From the NCBI GenBank assembly GCA_020061685.1, contig JAGUXU010000063.1:1-7295 (forward strand): a stretch of 7,295 nt of DNA, written 5' to 3'. Both the position numbers and the translations under genes were made by a program. This DNA is from Candidatus Omnitrophota bacterium (GTDB taxonomy: Bacteria > Omnitrophota > Gorgyraeia > Pluralincolimonadales > Pluralincolimonadaceae). Numbering within the stretch: the stretch's first letter is position 1; the number at the start of each line of letters is the position of its first letter. This document shows positions 1-6,154 of the stretch, one piece after another. The notes below the pieces were generated by a model. The model had not been told where the DNA came from and made no database searches. It saw nothing but the letters and a program-made list of their open reading frames with translations.

Positions 1-924
1 AAAGAGATAGCCCAACGCAGCACGTACCATGAATGGCAGGCGCCAATCTCATCGGAGGGAAAGGAAAGGCCCCATTTAGAGCCGATCAGGGAATTCGGGG
101 AATTCCTTAAACGCAACGGCGCGGACTTGGCGGCGACAAAGAACGTGTATGACCTATCGGTCGGCGTTTATATGCCTTACTACATGACCGAGTATCTTCG
201 CGGGCCTCTCATAGATAATATAAATTCTCTCAGGGACCGGCTCTTCTTTGACGGAATAGGAAGGCTCCTCATCCTTGCCGGTTTCAATTTTAATATGCTG
301 GATATAGAAAGGGCTTCTCAGGCGGAAATAAATAAAGCTCCGTATCTTTGCGTATTCAGCCTCGATTTTATGGATAAGGCGACTCAGCAAAAACTGGCGA
401 AATATGTGAAGCGGGGAGGGAAGCTGATACTGTATTATCAGGTCCCGGAGAAGGACCTTTCGTTGAAGAGGGAGGATTATCTTATCGACTTCCTCGGCAT
501 AGACGGAATAACCAAGGCCGGAAAGAACCTGATGTATATGGACGGCAAAGACCGCATGACCGAAGCGGAGACATCTATCTTAAAGATCAGGGGATCGGAG
601 GTCCTCGCAAGGAGCGCGGATGGAAACAAGCCCTGCGCCGTGAAGAAAAAGATAGGGAAGGGGGAAGTCCTTATCATCGGTTTCGGCCTTACTCACATCT
701 TCGATTATCATATAGACATAATCCGCGAGATGTGCGGGAAGATAGGGCTTAAGCCCCCCAGGGACTCTCTTTCTTGCGATCTGCACCGCGTAAAGAGAGC
801 GGGCAATAAGGCCGACTTTACCTTCATATTCAATTATCATGACCAGCCGAAGGAAATATACGCGGCGGGACGGCATATGCTGCTTCAAAACAGAAGCGCT
901 ATTATCATAAAAGATGAGAAATAA
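1..924 (+). CDS. GH42/GH35-type beta-galactosidase-like protein, C-terminal part (5' end outside window)
   Basis: The reading frame is open from base 1 to the TAA at 922-924, so 307 C-terminal residues are visible and the start lies upstream. A TTG at 127 is an internal codon: the preceding bases encode a matching stretch (REFGEFLKRNGADLA) leading into YDLSVGVYMPYY. From about visible residue 65 to 240 the protein resembles the class-I glutamine-amidotransferase-like domain (the A4 or trimerisation domain) of GH42 and related GH35 enzymes, with DGIGRLLILAGF, KAPYLCVFSLDFM and KYVKRGGKLILYYQVP. From about 260 to the end it looks like the small C-terminal beta domain (FIFNYHDQPKEI, then GRHMLLQNRSAIIIK). 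The TIM-barrel and its catalytic glutamates would lie upstream, so activity cannot be judged. Family members hydrolyse terminal beta-linked galactose or similar sugars. The 11-base overlap with the next gene implies one operon and a shared role in glycan processing. The exact family (GH35, GH42 or an inactive relative) is uncertain. Confidence 0.72.
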   Translation, partial: KEIAQRSTYHEWQAPISSEGKERPHLEPIREFGEFLKRNGADLAATKNVYDLSVGVYMPYYMTEYLRGPLIDNINSLRDRLFFDGIGRLLILAGFNFNMLDIERASQAEINKAPYLCVFSLDFMDKATQQKLAKYVKRGGKLILYYQVPEKDLSLKREDYLIDFLGIDGITKAGKNLMYMDGKDRMTEAETSILKIRGSEVLARSADGNKPCAVKKKIGKGEVLIIGFGLTHIFDYHIDIIREMCGKIGLKPPRDSLSCDLHRVKRAGNKADFTFIFNYHDQPKEIYAAGRHMLLQNRSAIIIKDEK

Positions 925-3199
925 GTCCGCCCTACTGGTAGCTCTGTTATTGATGCTCCCGGGCCCCGCAGACCTCCTATATGCCCAACCGCGCATCGAG
1001 ATCACGACCCCGGAAGCAGATACTAAGTACCTGCTGGCGTTGGCAAAGGATACCTGGGCTAATATCGACTTCTACGTCGCCCCCGAGACGGGCTTTCCGT
1101 ACGATACCGACCAAAAAGGGGATATCACCAATACCACCAATATAGGATTATACCTGACAAGCCTCGTGGCAGCGACCGAGATGGGTTTCATCCCGCGCGA
1201 GGAAGCGATCAAGAAAGCCGGAAAGATATTGGACAGCCTCGGAAAACTCGAGCATTGGAACGGGTTCTTCGTGAACTGGATCAGCGTAAAAGGCATCACG
1301 AAAGCCACGGAAGGCGTTAGCGCGGTATCCGATTTCAATAAATTGCCCGCGGGCCTTATCATAACGCGCCAGGAGTTCCCTGAATTGCGCGATAAATGCA
1401 GCGCGCTCTTAGACAGGATGAACTGGTCCATATTCTACGATCCCGGCACAAAAAGGATGTACGGCGGTTACGATGTCGTCAGGAAACAGATGTCCGCGTG
1501 GAATATGGACCTCTTGGCGGCCGATACCAGGCTTGCCTCCTTTTTTGTCATCGCCTCCGGCGCCGCGCCCGCCGAGACATGGAATACCCTCAGGCGGGAG
1601 ACCGAAGAACATTACGGCTTAAAGGTAATGATACCGAGCTGGTACGGCGGCGGTATATTTATGCAGGGGATATGCGGCCTCTTCCTGGATGAAAGAGAGA
1701 CTATCACGGGAAAATCAATGGCTGATTTTGCCTACGCCCAGATGCTTTACGCCCGCGAATCCGAATCTCCCGTATGGGGCTGGTCATCCTCGACTTCCCC
1801 GTGGTCCGATTACCTGGGGTGGGGAGGGTTGCGCGGTAACGTCGTGACTCCCCATGCCTCGGCGCTGGCGATAATCTATTATCCTAATAAGGTGGTCGAA
1901 AATCTTAAAAACCTTGAGAGATACGGTTTACGCTCCGAATTCGAGATAACCGGAAAAAGATATGCCTTTGGATTCAGGGATGCCGTTGATATAGATTCAA
2001 AGCAAATTGCGAACGCTTACCTGACGGCCCTTGATCAGGGGATGTTGTTCATTAGCCTGGCCAATTACTTAAAAGACGGGTTGATCTGGAAGACCTTTGA
2101 AAAGGACCCCATGGTCCAGCGAGGCAGGGAATTATTAAAGGACTACTTCTCTCCGCATCCGGACTACCGTGATATATACCGCAAGAGGGATACGACGCCG
2201 TTCGAGCCCTTAAGAAGAGGCGAGGACGTCAACCTTGCGCCGTTGATCGTTGAGGACTCATATGTGATGGGTTACGACCTCACTTCCGCCAAACCCGCCT
2301 CGTTCCCAAAAGATTTAAATTCAGCGGACGTTTCGCGCTACAACGCGCTCTCTTTCGATGTGATGGGTGACAGGAACTCAAGATATACGCATTCCTTCAG
2401 GATAGAACTCGAAGGAAAGAATAACGGCGCGGTCTACAAGTTCAGGGGGGTGACCGATAAATGGCAAAAGATAGTCATCCCATTAAGGGAGTTTGGCGGC
2501 GCCAACATGAGCTATAATCCGACGTATTCTTACTGGGGTGGTTTTATCACCGACCGGACGAAGATGAAAAAAATAAATTTTAATTTCGATTTCTCTCAGG
2601 TAAGCGAGGGCAAGGGAAAAATTTATATCAACAATATAGCCTTTGAACATCTTGATAACGCCGCGTTCCAACAGGCCGCGCTTTCGCTCAACAACTTCGC
2701 CGATTCGCCGCTTTGGGAGGGCGGCACGCTGGATGATTTCGCGACTAAGGCCGGATGGAATCAGGCCCAGTCCCAGAACGCATCCCTAAACCTGAACCTT
2801 GTGCCGGGCAGGGAAGGTAATGCCCTTGAGCTTGTCTATGACCTCGGAGGCGGCGGCCAGGCCAGATGGGTCGCCATCGAGAAAGATATGTACCTGACCC
2901 TTCCGGAGAAATACGCCTTTAAGTTCTTCGTCAAGGCAGACGGGGATACTAATGTCCTGGAACTCAAATTGATCGATATGAACGGCAGCACCTTCGGCAA
3001 AAAATTAGACATCCCGTCGACAAACGGCGAGTGGAAAGAAATAACGATAGATGCCGCCGATGTCTCTTATCTATGGGGCGGGGACAGAAGATTAGACCGG
3101 ATAAGAAGGTTATCCTTCGCCGTCAGCACCAAATCCGGAGGCAAGGGCAAGCTCCTGATCAATAAATTGAGGTTTTTGAGGCAACCCGCACTAATGTAG
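914..3199 (+). CDS. Secreted glycoamylase-fold (GH144/DUF3131-like) protein with two C-terminal jelly-roll domains
   Basis: This 761-residue protein starts with a Sec signal peptide: a basic N-terminus, a Leu-rich core at residues 5-15, and probable cleavage after LLYA (residue 24). Residues about 35-410 resemble the glycoamylase-like (alpha/alpha)6 domain (Pfam PF10091/DUF3131) found in GH144 endo-beta-1,2-glucanases and in cyclic beta-1,2-glucan synthases. Diagnostic stretches are TTNIGLYLTSLVAATEMGFI (about 73-92), WGWSSSTSPWSDYLGWGG (288-305), TPHASALAIIYYP (312-324) and ALDQGMLFISLANYL (372-386). Residues about 425-580 and 600-757 are two beta-rich jelly-roll domains resembling carbohydrate-binding modules of the CBM11/CIA30 type. 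The likely location is periplasm or cell surface and the likely substrate a beta-glucan, but substrate and catalytic residues are not proven. ATG 914 fits the signal peptide. No clear Shine-Dalgarno sequence precedes it, so translation is probably coupled to the upstream gene it overlaps by 11 bases. The stop is TAG at 3197-3199. Confidence 0.72.
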   Translation: MRNKSALLVALLLMLPGPADLLYAQPRIEITTPEADTKYLLALAKDTWANIDFYVAPETGFPYDTDQKGDITNTTNIGLYLTSLVAATEMGFIPREEAIKKAGKILDSLGKLEHWNGFFVNWISVKGITKATEGVSAVSDFNKLPAGLIITRQEFPELRDKCSALLDRMNWSIFYDPGTKRMYGGYDVVRKQMSAWNMDLLAADTRLASFFVIASGAAPAETWNTLRRETEEHYGLKVMIPSWYGGGIFMQGICGLFLDERETITGKSMADFAYAQMLYARESESPVWGWSSSTSPWSDYLGWGGLRGNVVTPHASALAIIYYPNKVVENLKNLERYGLRSEFEITGKRYAFGFRDAVDIDSKQIANAYLTALDQGMLFISLANYLKDGLIWKTFEKDPMVQRGRELLKDYFSPHPDYRDIYRKRDTTPFEPLRRGEDVNLAPLIVEDSYVMGYDLTSAKPASFPKDLNSADVSRYNALSFDVMGDRNSRYTHSFRIELEGKNNGAVYKFRGVTDKWQKIVIPLREFGGANMSYNPTYSYWGGFITDRTKMKKINFNFDFSQVSEGKGKIYINNIAFEHLDNAAFQQAALSLNNFADSPLWEGGTLDDFATKAGWNQAQSQNASLNLNLVPGREGNALELVYDLGGGGQARWVAIEKDMYLTLPEKYAFKFFVKADGDTNVLELKLIDMNGSTFGKKLDIPSTNGEWKEITIDAADVSYLWGGDRRLDRIRRLSFAVSTKSGGKGKLLINKLRFLRQPALM

Positions 3200-3201
3200 A
3201 G

Positions 3202-3225
3202 TGGCATATTAGCAAGCCAATGCCA
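3202..3225. repeat. Short inverted repeat just after the glycoamylase-like gene
   Basis: TGGCAT at 3202-3207 is the exact reverse complement of ATGCCA at 3220-3225, with a 12-base gap. It begins three bases after the stop codon and ends 35 bases before the -35 box of the porin promoter. The 3' side is not followed by a T-tract, so it is not a convincing intrinsic terminator. It could be a weak RNA hairpin at the message end or a dyad operator upstream of the promoter. A six-base arm can occur by chance. Confidence 0.3.
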
Positions 3226-3260
3226 TAGTTAAATATTCCCCTAAAATCATAAAAAAGTAC

Positions 3261-3289
3261 TTGACAAAAATCACCCCTTATGTTAATTT
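3261..3289 (+). promoter_or_regulatory. Predicted sigma-70 promoter of the porin gene (extended -10 type)
   Basis: A perfect consensus -35 box TTGACA lies at 3261-3266, followed by an ideal 17-base spacer and a -10 box TAATTT at 3284-3289. The -10 box matches consensus at only three positions, including the key A2 and T6. It is preceded by TG at 3281-3282 in the extended -10 position, which would compensate. The bases upstream (about 3228-3258) are A/T rich, as in an UP element. Transcription would start near 3295-3297, giving a 5' leader of about 190 bases before the porin start codon. No other comparably good promoter was seen in the gap. Confidence 0.65.
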
Positions 3290-3307
3290 AAGACATTACT
3301 AAATAAG

Positions 3308-3395
3308 GCTTTACCATCATGGATAGCTTCAATAATGGCGGGAAAGGAGGGATGAACATAAAAAGCCGGAAGTTATCAAACTCATGATGATGAGC
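3308..3395 (+). promoter_or_regulatory. Large stem-loop in the porin mRNA leader (possible cis-regulatory RNA)
   Basis: CATCATG at 3315-3321 pairs with CATGATG at 3383-3389. Immediately adjoining it, GATAGCTTC (3322-3330) pairs with GAAGTTATC (3369-3377) with one G-U wobble. This gives 16 base pairs interrupted only by a five-base bulge (3378-3382). Beyond a further asymmetric bulge, TGGC (3336-3339) can pair with GCCG (3365-3368). The base of the stem can extend weakly toward 3308/3395. The apical loop, 3340-3364, is purine rich and contains AGGAGG at 3345-3350. A competing helix is available: GGCTTT (3307-3312) with AAAGCC (3362-3367) would disrupt the inner pairing. The element starts about 12 bases after the predicted transcription start. 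I do not recognise it as a known riboswitch class; a protein-binding leader, a stability element or an unknown riboswitch are all possible. Confidence 0.5.
3319..3387 (+). other. Possible upstream ORF (leader peptide) inside the stem-loop
   Basis: An ATG at 3319 opens a 22-codon frame ending at TGA 3385-3387. An in-frame internal ATG at 3352 would give only 11 residues (MNIKSRKLSNS). The internal ATG follows AGGAGG (3345-3350) after a single base, which is too close for efficient initiation; the outer ATG has no Shine-Dalgarno sequence. The start 3319-3321 and the stop 3385-3387 fall in opposite arms of the stem. The peptide shows no run of a regulatory amino acid as in attenuators. Translation is possible but not supported beyond this geometry. 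Confidence 0.15.
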
Positions 3396-3444
3396 ATATA
3401 GATAGAAATTATGTGGGTTTCTAGAGTAGGTTATCTAAAAACCT

Positions 3445-3480
3445 GTTTAAGAAATATAAAGTTAAACTCATAAAAAGGAG
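3445..3480 (+). promoter_or_regulatory. Leader hairpin and ribosome binding site of the porin gene
   Basis: GTTTAA (3445-3450) pairs with TTAAAC (3462-3467) around an 11-base A-rich loop. A smaller alternative, GGTT (3429-3432) with AACC (3440-3443), lies just before it. The ribosome binding site AGGAG at 3476-3480 sits nine bases beyond the hairpin and six bases before the ATG at 3487, an ideal spacing, in an unpaired A-rich context. The hairpin leaves the site exposed rather than hiding it, consistent with strong translation. The hairpin itself is weak (all but two pairs are A-T or terminal). Confidence 0.5.
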
Positions 3481-3486
3481 ATAAAA

Positions 3487-5088
3487 ATGAAGTTATTGAA
3501 AGTTCTAGTCGTAGCGGCGATAGCGATCGCGATAGCGGCGCCGTCGTTTGCTGCGGTACAGAACATCAAGGTCAGCGGCTCCATAGATGAGCGCGCGATC
3601 TTCATGAACAACTTCGACTTAAGGAATAAGGGAGAGGAAAGCACGGCTCCTCGCGGACCTAACCAGGCGCCTCTTGGTTCAGGCAACTCCATTAACGAGG
3701 ACGAGGACAGCTTCCTGCTCTCGACCATTACGGTCGGGGTTGAGTCTGATCTGACGGACAATGTCTCGGCAGCTATTGTCCTGGACAATCAGACAAGATG
3801 GGGCGATGTCGCTTCCGACATCAGCTTAAACAAAGCGTACATAACACTTAAAGAGTTCTTCTATCAGCCGTTGACGCTGAAGATAGGACGTCAGGACCTG
3901 ATGTACGGAACCGGTTTAATAATCGGGCCCGGTATCTTCAGGGACCCGAACGGTGCTTTCCCGCGTCCAACAGTAGTGGATACGCGCGCAAACCCGTTCA
4001 ATCCAAACGCTGCATCAGTAGCTACTCCTATCAGCGGATTCATGGGTGGGCAGTATTCTATCGACACCTACTATGATGCCATCCGCGCGACATTGGACTT
4101 TGATCCTTGGACGATCGATGCTATGTATGCCAAGATCAATGAAACCGATACCACCGATGATGATGAAGAAGTGATGGGAGTAAACGTCGGTTACAAGTTC
4201 GATGTATACAACGCCAAGGCAGAGGGCTATTGGTTCTACAAGAATGACGATGGCTTCAATTCTGACCTAGGTTATATACATCCAGTTGATATAGCAAATG
4301 CCGGTACCGTACAGGATAATACAGTTCCCGGTGTTGGAGCCAGAATATACGAAAGAGACCATGTCCATGTCTTCGGTTTAAGAGGAGACATAGAGCCGGT
4401 TGAAAACCTGACCCTTCAGGGTGAAGGCGCTTTCCAGTGGGGCAGGCTGTATGATACAATCGGTACATACAATAACAGCACAGACGGCGGTGCTCTGGAA
4501 AGAAGAAGAACCGGTTGGGCTGTGGACCTTTCGGGTAATTACCTTTGGAAAGATGTTACCTATAAACCGAATTTAGGGTTAGGGTACGTCTTCCGTTCGG
4601 GTAACAAAGCGGGTAATTCCGGCAGGTTCAAGGGTTGGGATCCGATGTATAGCGGAAAATTCTATTCATACATCCGCGACTATCAGTATGGAGCCGGCGC
4701 TTCTTACAATCAGGAAGGCGGCAGCATATACAGGACATTGGATTATCTAGCCCCGTCCGGCAACACAAACAGCCATCTGTTTTATGTAGACGGCGGTTTG
4801 ATGCCCCTGGAAGACTTGACGCTCAAGACCAGATATTTAAACTGGTGGGCAGCGGATAAAGTCACCAACTTTGTAAGCAGTGGTGTCGCCCAGAGCAGCA
4901 GAAGCGGAAGGCACATCGGACAAGAGATCGACGCTTCTTTGGTGTATGATTACACCGAAGATGTCCAGTTCGATCTAAGCGGCGGTGTGTTCCTCCCCGG
5001 TAATTTGTTTGAAGACAACACTAACGCTGTCACCTTAAGCGATGATAAAGCTGTGATCGTCACCGGTGGTGTTAAGGTTGCCTTCTAG
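3487..5088 (+). CDS. Outer-membrane beta-barrel porin, alginate-export (AlgE) type
   Basis: The 533-residue product begins with a classical signal peptide: MKLLK, then an Ala/Ile/Val core, with probable cleavage after PSFA at residue 22. The mature part of about 511 residues has the alternating, Tyr/Trp- and Gly-rich pattern of a beta-barrel and ends in VTGGVKVAF. A terminal Phe is the usual BAM-recognition ending of outer-membrane proteins. The stretches LNKAYITLKEF (about 114-124), LKIGRQDLMYGTGLIIG (131-147) and PNLGLGYVFRSGN (361-373) match the alginate-export family (Pfam PF13372), and the length is close to that of AlgE. Family members form barrels passing anionic polysaccharides or small solutes; the substrate here is unknown. 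An acidic segment at 219-228 (ETDTTDDDEE) and another near 71-75 are probably in loops and might bind cations. The gene has its own promoter, a structured leader and a strong terminator, so it is a monocistronic, probably highly expressed unit. Neighbouring glycan-processing genes suggest carbohydrate passage. Confidence 0.82.
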   Translation: MKLLKVLVVAAIAIAIAAPSFAAVQNIKVSGSIDERAIFMNNFDLRNKGEESTAPRGPNQAPLGSGNSINEDEDSFLLSTITVGVESDLTDNVSAAIVLDNQTRWGDVASDISLNKAYITLKEFFYQPLTLKIGRQDLMYGTGLIIGPGIFRDPNGAFPRPTVVDTRANPFNPNAASVATPISGFMGGQYSIDTYYDAIRATLDFDPWTIDAMYAKINETDTTDDDEEVMGVNVGYKFDVYNAKAEGYWFYKNDDGFNSDLGYIHPVDIANAGTVQDNTVPGVGARIYERDHVHVFGLRGDIEPVENLTLQGEGAFQWGRLYDTIGTYNNSTDGGALERRRTGWAVDLSGNYLWKDVTYKPNLGLGYVFRSGNKAGNSGRFKGWDPMYSGKFYSYIRDYQYGAGASYNQEGGSIYRTLDYLAPSGNTNSHLFYVDGGLMPLEDLTLKTRYLNWWAADKVTNFVSSGVAQSSRSGRHIGQEIDASLVYDYTEDVQFDLSGGVFLPGNLFEDNTNAVTLSDDKAVIVTGGVKVAF

Positions 5089-5103
5089 TTAGAAACTGAA
5101 TGT

Positions 5104-5139
5104 AAAAACCCCCTGGGGTAATTCCCCAGGGGGTTTTTT
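5104..5139 (+). terminator. Strong intrinsic terminator of the porin gene
   Basis: AAAAACCCCCTGGGG (5104-5118) is perfectly complementary to CCCCAGGGGGTTTTT (5124-5138) around the five-base loop TAATT. The core is ten base pairs, nine of them G-C, followed by six T residues at 5134-5139. It lies 15 bases after the porin stop codon. The A-tract on the 5' side means it could also act on the minus strand, although no convergent gene is present in the window. Confidence 0.95.
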
Positions 5140-5165
5140 ATTAAAACTTCTAAACTTTTAAAACC

Positions 5166-5870
5166 ATGATAATATCCATAGTGATACCTGTATATAATGA
5201 AGAAAAGAATCTACCCCTTTTGACGGAAAACATATTTCCGGTAATGCAAAATATGGGGGAAGAATTTGAGGTCATCTTTGTCGATGACGGTTCGACCGAC
5301 AAAAGTCTGGCTGTCATGCGGGACCTTAGAAATACCCGCTCTCAGATCCGCATAATCAGATTCGAGCGAAATTGCGGACAGAGCGCAGCGTTTGACTGCG
5401 GCTTCAAAGCGGCTAAAGGGGATATAATAGTTACCCTTGACGCGGACCTCCAGAATGACCCGAATGACATACCCAAAATGGTCGAAAAACTAAAGACCTG
5501 CGATATGGCCTACGGCTGGAGAAGGAAGAGACAGGATCCCTTGCTTAAGCTGCTCTCATCAAAGATCGCCAATTATATAAGGAATAAACTGACCGGCGAA
5601 GACATCAAAGATACCGGTTGTTCCCTAAAAGCGTATAAAAAAGAATGTCTTAATAATTTAAAATTATACAACGGCATGCACAGGTTCCTGCCTACATTAG
5701 TCGGGCTTGAGGGATTTAAGGTGGCCGAGGTAGAGGTATCGCATCATTCCAGAAAATACGGCAAATCAAAATACAACGTAAGAAAAAGGCTCGTCTGGCC
5801 TTTCCTGGACCTATTGGCGGTAAGCTGGATGAAAAAAAGGCATCTAAGATATAAGTGGGAGGAGATATGA
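5166..5870 (+). CDS. GT2 polyprenyl-phosphate sugar transferase (DPM1/ArnC-like, without C-terminal membrane anchor)
   Basis: This 234-residue protein is a GT-A glycosyltransferase. The N-terminal strand ISIVIPVYNEE (3-13) and DDGSTD (40-45) form the nucleotide-sugar site. DADLQNDP (92-99) contains the metal-binding DxD-like motif. DTGCSLKAY (149-157), GMHRFLP (170-176) and HHSRKYGKSKYN (193-204) are hallmarks of the dolichol-phosphate-mannose synthase/ArnC/GtrB branch. Such enzymes move a sugar from UDP- or GDP-sugar to undecaprenyl (or dolichyl) phosphate on the cytoplasmic face. ArnC and GtrB have two C-terminal membrane helices. Here the chain ends after one moderately hydrophobic segment (about 210-222), so it is probably peripheral and may rely on the next gene product for membrane contact. 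ATG 5166 starts exactly at the conserved first strand, but no Shine-Dalgarno sequence precedes it. The stop overlaps the next start as ATGA. The sugar cannot be told from sequence. Confidence 0.87.
   Translation: MIISIVIPVYNEEKNLPLLTENIFPVMQNMGEEFEVIFVDDGSTDKSLAVMRDLRNTRSQIRIIRFERNCGQSAAFDCGFKAAKGDIIVTLDADLQNDPNDIPKMVEKLKTCDMAYGWRRKRQDPLLKLLSSKIANYIRNKLTGEDIKDTGCSLKAYKKECLNNLKLYNGMHRFLPTLVGLEGFKVAEVEVSHHSRKYGKSKYNVRKRLVWPFLDLLAVSWMKKRHLRYKWEEI
5857..5864 (+). promoter_or_regulatory. Ribosome binding site that fixes the LAB_N start
   Basis: GGGAGGAG at 5857-5864 is a strong Shine-Dalgarno sequence inside the last codons of the GT2 gene. The GGAGG core ends four bases before ATG 5867. A GTG at 5855 in the same frame would place the start upstream of the site, so ATG 5867 is preferred. 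Confidence 0.75.
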
Positions 5871-6154
5871 ACCTAAATCCTTTTAATTTGAATTTCTGGG
5901 TCGTCTTCGGGCTCTTTGGACAGTTCTTTTTCTTCATGAGGTTCGTCGTGCAATGGATCGTCTCCGAGAAAAAAGGGGAAAGCGTCATACCCGATGCCTT
6001 CTGGTATCTAAGCATACTGGGCAGTGTAATATTGCTTATCTACGCGATATACAGGAAAGACCCTGTCTTTATCCTGGGGCAGTCCGTCGGCTCGATGGTC
6101 TATGTCAGGAATATAATGCTCATACACAATAAAAAACGAGATGTCATCCCATAA
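5867..6154 (+). CDS. Small membrane protein with lipid-A biosynthesis N-terminal (LAB_N) domain
   Basis: From ATG 5867 the product is 95 residues and consists entirely of a LAB_N domain (Pfam PF07578). The family signature is clear: FWVVFGLFGQFFFFMRFVVQ followed by WIVSEKKGESVIP (30-42), FWYLSILGSVILLIYAIYRK (45-64), then DPVFILGQSVGSMVYVRN (65-82). Three membrane helices are predicted at about 10-32, 45-62 and 66-86, an arrangement like half of a PQ-loop/SWEET-type transporter. The domain also occurs at the N-terminus of some LpxB-type proteins and as a separate gene beside GT2 enzymes. Its biochemical role is not established. Here it overlaps the GT2 gene by four bases (ATGA) and the following ArnT-like gene by 14, which implies strict coupling. 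I infer that it anchors the GT2 enzyme or helps the lipid-linked sugar cross the inner membrane. Confidence 0.88.
   Translation: MNLNPFNLNFWVVFGLFGQFFFFMRFVVQWIVSEKKGESVIPDAFWYLSILGSVILLIYAIYRKDPVFILGQSVGSMVYVRNIMLIHNKKRDVIP

Noticed and set aside
127..924. TTG at 127 as the start of the first gene
   Set aside because: The same frame is open to base 1 and the upstream codons encode sequence continuous with the domain, so this is the 3' part of a longer gene.
580..1005. Minus-strand 141-residue reading frame across the first gene junction
   Set aside because: It is antisense to two well-supported genes and has no recognisable domain.
1396..1692. 98-residue + strand reading frame rich in Arg
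   Set aside because: It lies wholly inside the glycoamylase-like gene in another frame, with no ribosome binding site and no family resemblance.
3202..3225. Inverted repeat as an intrinsic terminator of the glycoamylase-like gene
   Set aside because: The arms are six bases, the loop is long, and no T-tract follows.
3515..3542. GCGATAGC-type repeat and the palindrome GCGATCGC in the porin start region
   Set aside because: It encodes the Ala-Ile core of the signal peptide; the repetition is explained by the amino-acid pattern.
3468..3788. Minus-strand reading frame opposite the porin start
   Set aside because: It is a mirror of the porin signal-peptide and N-terminal codons; there is no promoter, ribosome binding site or recognisable protein.
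5078..5106. TTGCCT and TGTAAA, 17 bases apart, as a promoter for the GT2 gene
   Set aside because: Both boxes are weak and transcription would begin inside the strong terminator hairpin.
5855..5866. GTG at 5855 as the LAB_N start
   Set aside because: It lies at or before the Shine-Dalgarno sequence 5857-5864; ATG 5867 has correct spacing and gives the typical ATGA overlap.
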